A stretch of 64,000 bases of DNA from Bacillota bacterium (lineage in GTDB: Bacteria; Bacillota_I; Bacilli_A; RF39; UBA660): positions 1 to 64,000 of the forward strand of contig SVAL01000012.1 of the NCBI GenBank assembly GCA_015059405.1. The letters are read 5' to 3'. A program made the position numbers and the translations under genes. The notes beneath the pieces are model-generated. The model searched no databases. It saw nothing but the letters and a program-made list of their open reading frames with translations, and had not been told where the DNA came from. Positions 8,748 through 17,053 of the stretch are shown piece by piece. Numbering within the stretch: the first letter of the stretch is position 1; the number at the start of each line of letters is the position of its first letter.

Positions 8748-8776
8748 ATTATATCATAGGAGATATTCCACTCCAA
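8748..8776 (-). promoter_or_regulatory. Promoter of the structured RNA
   Basis: On the minus strand TTGGAG (8771-8776), a 17-base spacer and TATAAT (8748-8753). A second TATAAT overlaps at 8743-8748. The start point should fall near 8741. Confidence 0.75.
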
Positions 8777-8808
8777 TAGTTTTTAATAAACTTTACACTA
8801 ACTTGATA

Positions 8809-9345
8809 TTATTTTACATCTTTAAATTCTAAAGATAAATTATCATTATTTAGTAAAAATTCAGTTACTCGATAATCATTAGGTTTTTCAGATAATACAA
8901 TTCCATCTTCTGATTTAAATTCTTTATCTCCTAATAAATATGTACTTAATCTAGGTAGAGGTTTAGTATTATCATCATGTTCATAACCAATATAACTTTT
9001 ACCAACCCATGCACCATCAAAGGATTCATTACGATTATCATATACTATATCACTCATGATGTAGTCTCCTTGAAGTTGCATTACTCTTTTATAACCTTTT
9101 TCTTCTAAAATTAATCTTTGATATTCTCCATATTGATCAACTAATGCTTCGGCATGAAATAAAGTTTGACTATTTTTATCTTTTTCATCATAAAACATTA
9201 AAAACCAATTACTAGGTGCTGTTTCATACCAATCTCTTTGACTATGACCAATATATTCTCCCATATCAATCATAGAATAATATCTATCTATTTCTCCTTC
9301 TTCTACATATACTTTTTTCTTATCTTCATCTAATACTAGTTTCAT
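8809..9345 (-). CDS. Hypothetical protein, 178 residues
   Basis: Not recognised. A soluble acidic protein rich in Tyr and Asp, with a Trp-containing stretch (DWYETAPSNWFLMFYDEKD) near residues 38-56. No signal peptide, membrane segment or catalytic motif. The start at 9345 is preceded by AGGTGAATAT. It is monocistronic by position, lying between the structured RNA and rbfA. Confidence 0.7.
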   Translation of the reverse strand: MKLVLDEDKKKVYVEEGEIDRYYSMIDMGEYIGHSQRDWYETAPSNWFLMFYDEKDKNSQTLFHAEALVDQYGEYQRLILEEKGYKRVMQLQGDYIMSDIVYDNRNESFDGAWVGKSYIGYEHDDNTKPLPRLSTYLLGDKEFKSEDGIVLSEKPNDYRVTEFLLNNDNLSLEFKDVK

Positions 9346-9414
9346 ATATTCACCTCTATTATCATCTTAATAGTATCATGACTAAAATTCTTACTCAACT
9401 AGTTATTATTTATT

Positions 9415-9447
9415 TGACAAAAAAAGTACACTTTTTTGTGTACTTTT
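9415..9447 (-). terminator. Terminator of rbfA
   Basis: Arms AAAAGTACAC (9422-9431) and GTGTACTTTT (9438-9447), followed on the minus strand by a T-run. The rbfA stop codon lies at the stem base. Confidence 0.88.
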
Positions 9448-9784
9448 ATTTATTGTTTATATCATTAATTAATTTTTCTATTTTATTTCCATATTCTATA
9501 GAATCATCAAATATAAATCTTAATTCTGGAGTGTGTCTTATTTTAATTCTTTTACTTATTTCTCCACGAATAAATGATTTAGCTTTTTCTAATGCTTTAA
9601 TAGTATCTTTCTTTTTATCCATATCTAATACTGTAAAATATACTTTAGCAAAACTTAAATCATTAGTTACATCACAAGAAGTGATAGTAACAAACTTTAT
9701 ATTTTCATCTTTTATTTCAGTAGCTAGAATTTCACTTATTACTTTAACAAAGTTACTACCTAGACGATCTATTTTTACACTCAT
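9446..9784 (-). CDS. rbfA: Ribosome-binding factor A
   Basis: Single KH-like domain protein that binds the immature 30S subunit and helps 16S 5'-end maturation. The sequence runs from MSVKIDRLGSNFVKVISEIL to the RIKIRHTPELRFIFDDS signature near residues 80-97. The ATG at 9784 follows GAGGTGG; a GTG nine bases further upstream is inside that site. It is 112 residues, normal for the family. It follows infB as in B. subtilis, but a terminator lies between them, so rbfA expression is partly uncoupled. Confidence 0.92.
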   Translation of the reverse strand: MSVKIDRLGSNFVKVISEILATEIKDENIKFVTITSCDVTNDLSFAKVYFTVLDMDKKKDTIKALEKAKSFIRGEISKRIKIRHTPELRFIFDDSIEYGNKIEKLINDINNK

Positions 9785-9824
9785 AGTTTCCACCTCAGTT
9801 TTATTATATAATGTTTCTTTTTAG

Positions 9825-9854
9825 AAAAAAAGAGATTAATTATCTTTTAATCTC
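9825..9854 (-). terminator. Terminator of infB, before rbfA
   Basis: Arms TTAATCTC (9847-9854) and GAGATTAA (9832-9839) with a T-run on the minus strand (9825-9831). The infB stop codon is in the loop. Confidence 0.8.
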
Positions 9855-11948
9855 ATTTAATTCATATACTTCGATAATATCATTTTCTTTAATATCTTGA
9901 TAGTTTTCTAAAGTAATACCACAGTCCATACCTTTAGAAACTTCTTTAACTTGATCTTTTTCACGTTGTACTGATTTAATTTTACCAGTATATAATACAA
10001 TACCATCTCTAACTAATCTAGCATTAGAACCATTTTTTACTGTTCCATCTATTACGTGTGAACCAGCAATATTTCCAACTTTAGAGAATTTAAAGATTTG
10101 TCTTATTTCTGCATGACCAGTTACAACTTCTTCATATATTGGTTCAAGCATACCTTTCATAGATGCTTCAATATCTTCAATCATTTTATAGATAATGTCA
10201 TATAGTTTTACATCTACATTATATTCTTTAGCAAGATCTAAAGTCTTTTGATTAGGTCTTACATTAAATCCAATTATGATAGCATTACTTGCATTTGCTA
10301 GAACGATATCACTTTCAGTAATAGTTCCTACTCCACCTAAAATTACTTTTACTCTTACATCTTCTACTTCTATTTTAGCAAGACTTTGTTTAATAGCTTC
10401 TAATGAACCATTAACATCTGTTTTTAAAACAACATTAATTTCTTTGATACCAGACTTGATTGCTCCAAATAAATCTTCTAAAGTCATACCACTCTTATTT
10501 GTATCTTGTTCACGTGATCTGTTTTTTCTTTGTTCAGCGATAGCTTTTGCTTGTTTTTCAGTTTCGAAAGACATAAATTTATCTCCAGCTGATGGTACTT
10601 CACTTAAACCAGTTATTTCTACTGGAGTTGAAGGAAGAGCTTCAATAACATCTTGTCCTTTATCATTTTTAAGTGTTCTTACTTTACCAAAAGATGTTCC
10701 AACTACTACTGGATCACCTAAACGTAGTGTTCCATTTTGAACTAATACAGTAGCAATTGTACCTACTTTTTTATCTAATTTAGATTCAAGTACAGTTCCC
10801 ATTGCATAACGATTTGGATTTGCTTTTAATTCAGCCATTTCACTAACTAATAGAATATTTTCAAGTAATTCTTCAATACCAATTTGAGCCTTAGCAGAAA
10901 TACGATTTACGATAGTATCTCCACCCCATTCTTCTGGAGTTAAACCATACTCAGTAAGTTCAGTTAATATTCTTTCAACATTAGCTTCTGGTTTATCTAT
11001 TTTATTAATTGCAACAATTATTGGAACATTTGCAGCTTTAGCATGATCTATTGATTCTTTAGTTTGTGGCATGATACCATCATCTGCAGCAACAATTATA
11101 ACAACAACATCTGTTACATTTGCACCACGTGCACGCATTTCAGTAAATGCTTCATGCCCTGGAGTATCAATAAATGTAATTTTCTTACCATCTAATTCAA
11201 CTTGATATGCACCGATTGCTTGAGTAATTCCTCCAGCTTCTCCACTAACAACATTAGTTTTTCTAATTGCATCTAATAATGATGTTTTACCATGGTCAAC
11301 ATGACCCATAATAGTTACTACTGGCGGACGATTAACTAGATTTTCTTCTTTTTCTTTTAATTCATAATTTTCAAAATTAGAAATATCTACGTTTTCTGCT
11401 TTAGTTATTTCTTTACCATAATCTATTACTAACAATTCAGCAACTTCATAACTTAATGGATAATTTAAGTTAGCCATTACTCCTAATTTCATTAACTTTT
11501 TAATTACATCAGTTGAAGATACTTCTAGTGCTGTTGCAAGTTCTGCTACTGTCATATCTTCTTTATATATAACTTTTTCTTCTAATTCTTCATTTTCGTT
11601 TGATTGTAATTTTTCACGATGTTTATAAATTTTCTTTCTCTCTTTTTGAAAGTTAGCTTTGTTATTTTCAACACGATCTTTCTTAGATTTCAATTTTTCT
11701 TTTTTATTATTAGTGTCAACATCAATATTACTTACAGAAATAATATTTTCTACTTTTTCTTCTAATATATCTTCTTCATCAGTAATATAGTCTTCACTAT
11801 CTTGAATCTCATTGTCTAGTAGAATAATGTCATCTTCAGTTAACATTACCTCTTCATTGTAACAAGGTATATCTAACTTCTTACATAATTTCATTATTTC
11901 TTCTACACTTTTATTAACATCTATTGAATATTCTAAAATACTCATCAT
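9840..11948 (-). CDS. infB: Translation initiation factor IF-2
   Basis: GTPase that brings fMet-tRNA to the 30S subunit and promotes subunit joining. A charged, low-complexity N-terminal region (about 1-125) precedes an IF2_N helix-turn module ([20 protein letters not shown]). The G domain follows, with [16 protein letters not shown] and NKIDK, then domains II to IV ending in the initiator-tRNA binding barrel. At 702 residues it is near the B. subtilis length. AGAGGTGAT precedes two adjacent ATG codons at 11948 and 11945. It is the distal long gene of the nusA operon. Confidence 0.97.
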   Translation of the reverse strand: MMSILEYSIDVNKSVEEIMKLCKKLDIPCYNEEVMLTEDDIILLDNEIQDSEDYITDEEDILEEKVENIISVSNIDVDTNNKKEKLKSKKDRVENNKANFQKERKKIYKHREKLQSNENEELEEKVIYKEDMTVAELATALEVSSTDVIKKLMKLGVMANLNYPLSYEVAELLVIDYGKEITKAENVDISNFENYELKEKEENLVNRPPVVTIMGHVDHGKTSLLDAIRKTNVVSGEAGGITQAIGAYQVELDGKKITFIDTPGHEAFTEMRARGANVTDVVVIIVAADDGIMPQTKESIDHAKAANVPIIVAINKIDKPEANVERILTELTEYGLTPEEWGGDTIVNRISAKAQIGIEELLENILLVSEMAELKANPNRYAMGTVLESKLDKKVGTIATVLVQNGTLRLGDPVVVGTSFGKVRTLKNDKGQDVIEALPSTPVEITGLSEVPSAGDKFMSFETEKQAKAIAEQRKNRSREQDTNKSGMTLEDLFGAIKSGIKEINVVLKTDVNGSLEAIKQSLAKIEVEDVRVKVILGGVGTITESDIVLANASNAIIIGFNVRPNQKTLDLAKEYNVDVKLYDIIYKMIEDIEASMKGMLEPIYEEVVTGHAEIRQIFKFSKVGNIAGSHVIDGTVKNGSNARLVRDGIVLYTGKIKSVQREKDQVKEVSKGMDCGITLENYQDIKENDIIEVYELNEIKR

Positions 11949-12009
11949 GCTAAATCACCTCTACTTTCTTTATATTCATACTTTTTATTATATGGTGTTT
12001 AATCCATTT

Positions 12010-12273
12010 TTATTTATTAATTTCTTCTTTGATAGATTCATATACTTCTTCACTTATTTCTACTTCTAATTGTCTTGAAAGTACACGACTCTTTTTTGCT
12101 TTTTCTAAAACTTCTAAATCTTTTTTTATATAAGCTCCACGTCCATTTACTTTTCCGGTTGTATCTACAACAACGTTTCCTTCTGGAGTTCTTACTACTC
12201 TAAGTAGTTCACTCTTAGGAAGTTTTTCTTTAGTAACAGTACATGTTCTCATAACTATTTTTTTATTTTTCAT
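12010..12273 (-). CDS. rnpM: YlxR/RnpM-family RNA-binding protein
   Basis: Small basic protein (87 residues) with the YlxR signature: MRTCTVTKEKLPKSELLRVV near the start and KVNGRGAYI near residues 42-50. Family members bind RNA, and in B. subtilis the protein has been linked to RNase P. It sits between nusA and infB, the usual place. It starts four bases after an HNH-like gene, with AGGAAGTGAT as ribosome binding site. The L7Ae-like ylxQ gene that often follows it in Bacillota is absent. Confidence 0.9.
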   Translation of the reverse strand: MKNKKIVMRTCTVTKEKLPKSELLRVVRTPEGNVVVDTTGKVNGRGAYIKKDLEVLEKAKKSRVLSRQLEVEISEEVYESIKEEINK

Positions 12274-12277
12274 AAAA

Positions 12278-12622
12278 TCACTTCCTACGCATAAAAGTTT
12301 CTTCGATTAATTCACCTTTTTTTCTTAAGGTTTTTATCTTTTGTTTATGTGTTTCTGTAAGTGGTGCTTTACTTTTATTAATATCTACAAATAAAGCATT
12401 CCATTCTTCATATAAATCAGGGTATGTAAGTTCAAGGCAGTTTAAAAAGCGATGACCTTTTCGGCTTAACAAGGCACCATTTTCCATTGTTTTTTTGCCT
12501 TTGTCACAGTCTTTTTTGATGTGATGATAAGTTAGAGGATTACTTCTTCTAAGTTCAAATCCCATCCAATCAACACCATAAGTACCATGTCTTTCTATTA
12601 GTCTTTCTACTACTGCCTTCAT
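12278..12622 (-). CDS. HNH-nuclease-like protein inside the nusA-infB operon
   Basis: 114 residues with an HNH-like pattern: LTYHHIKK near residue 31, ENGALLSRKGHRFLNCLE near 47-64 and a following helix. The spacing H-H, N, H resembles the beta-beta-alpha metal finger, but the Cys pairs of many HNH proteins are absent. Strong AGGAGG site before the ATG. The gene lies tightly between nusA (38 bases away) and ylxR (4 bases), so it is co-transcribed with essential genes. It could be a domesticated homing-type nuclease or a non-catalytic nucleic-acid-binding protein; the metal-binding interpretation is inference. Confidence 0.65.
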   Translation of the reverse strand: MKAVVERLIERHGTYGVDWMGFELRRSNPLTYHHIKKDCDKGKKTMENGALLSRKGHRFLNCLELTYPDLYEEWNALFVDINKSKAPLTETHKQKIKTLRKKGELIEETFMRRK

Positions 12623-12660
12623 AATACCTCCTGATTATTCTTTAATTACTACTTTAAAAA

Positions 12661-13752
12661 TTAATCTTTAAAATTAATTCCCATTTCAGCTGCTTGTTCA
12701 GTGTTTTTAATGTCAATTTTATAATGTGTTAATTTTGAAGCAAGACGGGCATTTTGTCCCTTTTTACCAATTGCTAATGAGAAGTTATCTTTATCTGCTA
12801 CAACTATACATTCTTGTTTTTTAGGATCTGTAATAATTACATGTAAGTTTTTAGCAGGTTGTAATGCATTTGCAATGAAGATTTCAGGTTCTTTATCGTA
12901 TTTAACGATATCAATTTTTTCTCCATTAACTTCTTCAATAATACGAGCAATTCTTGTTCCTCTTTCACCAATACAAGCTCCGATTGGATCAATATTTGAT
13001 TTTTCAGAATATACAGCAACTTTACTACGGCTACCAGCATCTCTTGCTACGCTATATAGTAAAACTGATCCATCTGATAGTTCAGGTATTTCATGTTCAA
13101 ATAATCTTTTTAAGAATCCATAATGATTTCTTGAAAGTAGAATAAACATTCCTTTACCACTACCATCAACTTTAGTTACGTAAACTTTAATTTGTTTACC
13201 CATTTCAATTTTTTCACCTGGGATACATTCTTTTTTAGGTAAGATACCATTACTTCTTCCTAAATTAATGAAGTAATTATCAACATCTTCTAAATCAACT
13301 GTACCAATTAATAGTTCATCTTGTTTATCTCCATATTCATCCATAATAGAGTTTCTTTCTGCTTCACGCATTTTTTGAACTAGTACTTGTTTAGCAGTTG
13401 ATGTTGCTACACGTCCAAAATCTTTTGGTGTAATTTCTGTATCAATAGTATCTCCAACATTTAAAGCTTTATTAATTTTTCTAGCTTCTGTTAAACCAAT
13501 TTCATAGTCTAAGTCAATTCCATCTGATTCTTCATCATTTGGATCTTCATCTTCTACTACTGTTAAGTATGAGTATACTTTGATTTCTCCTGTTTCTCTA
13601 TTAATCATAATTTTAGAATTTGTTAAAGAATCAAAGTTCTTTTTATACGCTGTTGCAAGTGCAAGTTCCATAGCTTCAAAAACTAATTCTCTATCAATTC
13701 CTTTTTCTTTTACTATTAAATCTACTGCTTTAATAAATTCTTTACTATTCAC
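12661..13752 (-). CDS. nusA: Transcription termination/antitermination factor NusA
   Basis: Binds RNA polymerase and nascent RNA to modulate pausing and termination. N-terminal domain about 1-125 (MNSKEFIKAVDLIVKEKG), an S1 domain about 135-200, and two KH domains with IGACIGERGTRI and LAIGKKGQNARLA GxxG loops. At 363 residues it lacks the acidic repeats of the proteobacterial form, as in Bacilli. The start is a GTG at 13752 within the end of rimP (8-base overlap), preceded by GGAGATGTAGAAA, so translation is probably coupled. Confidence 0.96.
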   Translation of the reverse strand: MNSKEFIKAVDLIVKEKGIDRELVFEAMELALATAYKKNFDSLTNSKIMINRETGEIKVYSYLTVVEDEDPNDEESDGIDLDYEIGLTEARKINKALNVGDTIDTEITPKDFGRVATSTAKQVLVQKMREAERNSIMDEYGDKQDELLIGTVDLEDVDNYFINLGRSNGILPKKECIPGEKIEMGKQIKVYVTKVDGSGKGMFILLSRNHYGFLKRLFEHEIPELSDGSVLLYSVARDAGSRSKVAVYSEKSNIDPIGACIGERGTRIARIIEEVNGEKIDIVKYDKEPEIFIANALQPAKNLHVIITDPKKQECIVVADKDNFSLAIGKKGQNARLASKLTHYKIDIKNTEQAAEMGINFKD

Positions 13753-14002
13753 TTTCTACATCTCCTTTAGATTTAGCATATACATCTAACATATATTCTT
13801 CTTTAATTAAGTCTTCTTTATCAAGTATTGGGTTTATGATACGAGTTACCATTACTACTTTAGATAAATCGATCATGAAATCTGCATCTAATGCAATTCT
13901 TAAGAAAGTTTCACTACCTTCTTTTTCTAAAGATATTGAATCTACAAAAATATCTAAATGTTTTATTTTATCATTTATTATTTCTTTTAACTTTTCTTCC
14001 AT
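13745..14002 (-). CDS. rimP: RimP-like ribosome maturation factor lacking the C-terminal domain
   Basis: 85 residues matching only the N-terminal domain of RimP (family length about 150). The sequence has the fold's pattern (LRIALDADFMIDLSKVVMVT) but reaches its stop where the second, Sm-like domain should begin. The start at 14002 follows AAAGGGG; an in-frame ATG at 14059 overlaps the upstream hairpin and has no such site. It is identified mainly by its position directly before nusA. The stop is a single clean TAG inside the nusA start overlap, which suggests a stable shortened gene rather than a frameshift. Confidence 0.75.
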   Translation of the reverse strand: MEEKLKEIINDKIKHLDIFVDSISLEKEGSETFLRIALDADFMIDLSKVVMVTRIINPILDKEDLIKEEYMLDVYAKSKGDVESE

Positions 14003-14030
14003 ATCTTTTTCCCCTTTCAAATAATATAAA

Positions 14031-14052
14031 AAGTGGAAGACTTCTTCCACTT
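14031..14052 (-). promoter_or_regulatory. Terminator-like hairpin at the 5' end of the rimP-nusA transcript
   Basis: Arms AAGTGGAAGA (14031-14040) and TCTTCCACTT (14043-14052), followed on the minus strand by TTTTTATATTATTT. It lies just after a -10 element and before rimP. It may be an attenuator of the nusA operon, a 5'-end stabiliser, or the terminator of the upstream gene. Confidence 0.6.
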
Positions 14053-14063
14053 GATGCACTTGT

Positions 14064-14091
14064 ATTATAACATAATTTTTATATTTTACAA
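14064..14091 (-). promoter_or_regulatory. Promoter of the rimP-nusA-infB operon
   Basis: TTGTAA (14086-14091 on the minus strand), a 16-base spacer and TATAAT (14064-14069). The predicted start near 14057 places the hairpin at the very 5' end of the mRNA. Confidence 0.55.
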
Positions 14092-14128
14092 ATGTTTTTA
14101 TATATTTTTTCTTTATTTTATAAGGATT

Positions 14129-15028
14129 TTATAAAAAATATGCAATAAAACTAATAATAGTAGCTATTATTGATACGATAAGTAAGATAATACTTATATT
14201 TTTAAATCCTTTATGCTTCTTTGGCTTAATGTTATTCTTAGTTGTAATAGATTGATCTTCTAACTCTTCTCTAGCATAGAATATATCTCCACCTTCAAAA
14301 GCAAGTTTCTTTTGATATTTATTATCCTCTTCTTCAAAAAATTGACTTTTAATATATAAATAATCTACTTTATCAATATTTTTTTCACTCTTTTTTAGAG
14401 TTTTTAAAATAATTGTTAATTTATCTTTATCTTTTTCAATTAAAGCTGTATACATTTCAATATTAAATAATATTTGATCTTTTATTTTCTTATTTGCATT
14501 TTCTAATTCTTTTAATAATTCTTCTTTTACTTTTAAGGCTTCTTTATATTTATTTTCAAAATAATTAAGCATCATTTTCTTTTCTAAGACAGTAATCTTT
14601 ACTAATTTGTCCATTTTATCTTTTTCAAGATAATTTAATATCTCTTTACATTTTTCAAAGTTACCATCATATAAATATCCTGTTGCTATATCACTTAAGA
14701 CATATTTTTTGGACTTTGTTCCCTTAAAAATTGTTTTTAATAAATAAATATTATAATCAATATTTAATTTAGGATTTAATTCATGAAATAATGATTCTTG
14801 TGTTACATTACAAGCATGAACTATATAGAAATAATACATAAATCCAGTTAAAACTGATATTGTTAAAACAACTAACAATACTGGGATAAATTCAAACTTT
14901 GTAACAAGAGAAAAATTAATTACCATTATAAGTAAAAGAAATTCTATTATTCGATAAATCAATCTTAAATTTTTTAATTTCTTTATTCTTTCAGTATGTA
15001 CTTTGTTATTACTAAATTCAAATTCCAT
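14129..15028 (-). CDS. Membrane protein with a helical repeat-like domain, 299 residues
   Basis: Not recognised as a named family. Two membrane segments near residues 27-45 and 48-70, a long cytoplasmic Lys/Glu-rich helical region (about 80-260) with TPR-like hydrophobic spacing, and a final C-terminal membrane segment (about 276-297). AGGTGAT precedes the ATG. It is the second gene of a pair with the small membrane protein at 15037-15348, nine bases upstream. The TPR-like reading is inference from pattern only. Confidence 0.7.
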   Translation of the reverse strand: MEFEFSNNKVHTERIKKLKNLRLIYRIIEFLLLIMVINFSLVTKFEFIPVLLVVLTISVLTGFMYYFYIVHACNVTQESLFHELNPKLNIDYNIYLLKTIFKGTKSKKYVLSDIATGYLYDGNFEKCKEILNYLEKDKMDKLVKITVLEKKMMLNYFENKYKEALKVKEELLKELENANKKIKDQILFNIEMYTALIEKDKDKLTIILKTLKKSEKNIDKVDYLYIKSQFFEEEDNKYQKKLAFEGGDIFYAREELEDQSITTKNNIKPKKHKGFKNISIILLIVSIIATIISFIAYFL

Positions 15029-15036
15029 ATTATCAC

Positions 15037-15348
15037 CTATTTCTTCTTACGGATAAATGTTTTAACTACATAACTTAAGAATATTGCATATAAAATAGTA
15101 TATGCCCACATAAGAATAGTTTCAATTATTCCACTAGAGTATCCACGTATAACTACTTCTATTGATCCTGGAAAATATTTACTTAATAGGTTTTGAATAT
15201 CTTTGATTGGTAGATTATATCTAATAAAATTTAATATTCTTAAAAATATATCAATTATCGCAAAAGAATATACAAAACTCGAGAATCTTCTAAAACAAAA
15301 TACTACTATTAGTAATAATACAACTATTACTATTAAATCTATATACAT
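15037..15348 (-). CDS. Small integral membrane protein, CvpA-like
   Basis: 103 residues with hydrophobic segments at about 3-20, 24-42 and 75-97 and a basic KKK end. The arrangement resembles part of CvpA/YshB membrane proteins, but the protein is short and similarity is weak. AAGGTG precedes the ATG at 15348. It is probably co-transcribed with the following 299-residue membrane protein. Confidence 0.65.
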   Translation of the reverse strand: MYIDLIVIVVLLLIVVFCFRRFSSFVYSFAIIDIFLRILNFIRYNLPIKDIQNLLSKYFPGSIEVVIRGYSSGIIETILMWAYTILYAIFLSYVVKTFIRKKK

Positions 15349-15386
15349 AACTACACCTTCTACTTTCTAAACAATTATATCATTTT

Positions 15387-15917
15387 TTATTTTAAATACA
15401 TATTATTTTTAAATTCTAATTCTAAAGTTGACATAGGACCATGTCCAGGATAAATAGATATGTCCTTTGAATAAGTTTTAATTAATTTTAAACTATTGTC
15501 CATATCAGAGGTACTACCAGTTGGTAAATCAGTTCTACCAATTGTGTCTTTAAATAAGAAGTCTCCTGTAAACATAACTTTTTCTTTCTCAAAATAAAAA
15601 CATATAGAATCATTCGTATGACCTGGAGTAAATATTACTTTAAAAACAAAACTATTTATCTTATATTCTATTTCATTTAAATTATCTTTATTTAAAACTT
15701 CTACTTTATATTCATTTATTAATTCTTCTAAGGCACCAATATGATCAAAATGATTATGAGTAAGTAAAACATTTAAGACTTTATAATCAGATATATTATC
15801 TTTAATCTTAGAAAAATCATCTCCTGGATCTACAACTAAGCATTCTTTATTTATTTCATCTTTTATAATATAACAGTTTTCTTTTAAATAACCTGTTTCA
15901 ATTATATGTATCTTCAT
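15387..15917 (-). CDS. Metallo-beta-lactamase-fold hydrolase, glyoxalase II-like
   Basis: Binuclear-metal hydrolase of the YqgX/GloB group. All metal ligands are visible: THNHFDHIG near residues 54-62, FTPGHTNDS near 96-104, TGDFLF (bridging Asp) near 118 and IYPGHGP near 155-161. At 176 residues it is the short form lacking the C-terminal glutathione-binding domain of true glyoxalase II. Substrate unknown, probably a thioester or persulfide. The start follows GGTGAT with a very short leader from its own promoter. Confidence 0.88.
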   Translation of the reverse strand: MKIHIIETGYLKENCYIIKDEINKECLVVDPGDDFSKIKDNISDYKVLNVLLTHNHFDHIGALEELINEYKVEVLNKDNLNEIEYKINSFVFKVIFTPGHTNDSICFYFEKEKVMFTGDFLFKDTIGRTDLPTGSTSDMDNSLKLIKTYSKDISIYPGHGPMSTLELEFKNNMYLK

Positions 15918-15932
15918 ATTATCACCTATATC

Positions 15933-15961
15933 ATTATAACAAAAAAGAGACAGAGTGTCTC
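15933..15961 (-). promoter_or_regulatory. Promoter of the metallo-hydrolase gene
   Basis: GAGACA (15956-15961 on the minus strand), a 17-base spacer and TATAAT (15933-15938). The -35 lies inside the stem of the preceding terminator. Confidence 0.5.
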
Positions 15962-15964
15962 TTT
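15942..15964 (-). terminator. Terminator after the DUF285 remnant
   Basis: Arms AAAGAGACA (15944-15952) and TGTCTCTTT (15956-15964), then a T-run on the minus strand. It retains the form expected for the end of an intact gene. Confidence 0.75.
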
Positions 15965-16190
15965 AAATATTATTAATTTTCCATGCGGGTGGCGTTACTT
16001 TAGAGGTGACCGATTTATTAAAATCAATATAATTTGTTACTTTATCTACATTCCAATTACTACAATCTAGTTTAAACTTTTGATTAGATGCTCCTGTAAA
16101 ATAAAACATATTATCCATTCCAACAACCTTACTTGTATCAAATTTATCTCCTAAATTTAATTCAAAGATTGGACTTGCTTGGATGTGCAT
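15963..16190 (-). pseudogene. Remnant of a DUF285/BspA-type surface protein
   Basis: Up to 75 codons encode the repeat pattern FDTSKVVGMDNMF then DCSNWNVDKVTNYIDF, typical of DUF285 surface proteins (FDTSKVTNMSSMF, NWDVSKVT). These proteins are normally several hundred residues long with a signal peptide. Here only the last repeat and a short tail remain; an in-frame TGA lies three codons before the first ATG, and that ATG falls inside a hairpin. No ribosome binding site is seen. Probably the 3' fragment of a deleted adhesin-like gene. Confidence 0.65.
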
Positions 16191-16223
16191 CTGAAATCAC
16201 TTTAGTGACTCAGATGCTTTTTT
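16187..16223 (+). terminator. Orphan plus-strand terminator
   Basis: GCATCTG (16187-16193) pairs with CAGATGC (16211-16217) with inner TCAC/GTGA, followed by TTTTTT. No plus-strand gene ends here, so it is a leftover of a lost gene or belongs to the decayed locus. Confidence 0.6.
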
Positions 16224-16394
16224 ATTTTAATAATAATATAAATATTATTATATATTGGAAAATAATTATAATAAATAGAGATATTTCTCTTTTTGTCATA
16301 TCTACCACTATCCTTCTTTTACCCCTGTTTTAGAAGGAAAAGCATCTGATTATCAAATGTATCATTATTTATTATTATTTTTTTAGTTTGTTTT
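16224..16394. other. Intergenic AT-rich stretch without a gene
   Basis: Very AT-rich sequence between the DUF285 remnant and queH. It contains a second copy of AGCATCTGA (16339-16347) matching the stem of the orphan terminator, and no credible ORF. It looks like decayed sequence. Confidence 0.5.
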
Positions 16395-16426
16395 TCCTAA
16401 AAAGAGAATCTTATTGATTCTCTTTT
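16395..16426 (-). terminator. Terminator of queH
   Basis: Arms AAAAGAGAATC (16400-16410) and GATTCTCTTTT (16416-16426); the queH stop codon is in the loop and TTTTT follows on the minus strand. Confidence 0.85.
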
Positions 16427-17034
16427 CTTTGTTTATCTCTTTCTATTTTTGAATATATACATCCACAGAAATCTTGGCGATATAAGTCATATTTTTTAGA
16501 TAATTCTATACTTCTTTGATATCCACCTTTTTTCTTAAAGTCTGCATATAAATAATTTATTTTGTAAATACTACTTAGTTCTTCACCAATTTCATTTAGT
16601 TTTTCTGCATTTTTATGAGGCGATATAGAAAGTGTTGTTGTGAAGAAGTCATAGTTATTACTTTTAGCGTATTTTGCTGCTTCTTCAAGTCTTAACCTAT
16701 AACATTTAAAACATCTTTCTCCGCCTTCTTTAGCATCTTCTAAACCTTTAGCAATATCTATAAATTCTTTTGGTTCATATCTTGTTTCTATTATTTCTAT
16801 TTTATTAGAGTGTGGAAGATTTTCAACTAATCTTTTCAACTCATTTAATCTTTTATCATATTCTTCTTTAGAAGTGATATTTGGATTATAGAATAGAATT
16901 GTTATATCAAAATGATTAGATAAATACTCTAATACATAAGAAGAACAAGGAGCACAACAACTATGTAATAGTAACTTTGGAGTTTTGTCCTTGTTTTCTT
17001 TTATTATTTCTTCTAATTTTAATTGGTAATTCAT
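16411..17034 (-). CDS. queH: Epoxyqueuosine reductase QueH
   Basis: Performs the last step of queuosine formation in tRNA, replacing QueG in many Bacillota. The 207-residue protein has the DUF208 Cys set: C26, C27 and C30 in LLLHSCCAPCSSY, a CFKC pair near 108-111, and DFCGC near 189-192. These hold a metal pair and Fe-S cluster in the family. No other queuosine gene is in the window. GGGTGAT precedes the start. It lies 19 bases downstream of the ClpX-like gene and may share its transcript. Confidence 0.92.
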   Translation of the reverse strand: MNYQLKLEEIIKENKDKTPKLLLHSCCAPCSSYVLEYLSNHFDITILFYNPNITSKEEYDKRLNELKRLVENLPHSNKIEIIETRYEPKEFIDIAKGLEDAKEGGERCFKCYRLRLEEAAKYAKSNNYDFFTTTLSISPHKNAEKLNEIGEELSSIYKINYLYADFKKKGGYQRSIELSKKYDLYRQDFCGCIYSKIERDKQRKENQ

Positions 17035-17053
17035 ATAATCACCCTTTTTCTTT

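Noticed and set aside
10276-10740. Plus-strand ORF of 154 codons opposite infB
   Set aside because: Shadow of the conserved IF-2 coding frame; no start site signals.
16133-16333. Plus-strand ORF of 66 codons near the DUF285 remnant
   Set aside because: It runs through the orphan terminator, has no ribosome binding site and consists of AT-rich low-complexity codons.
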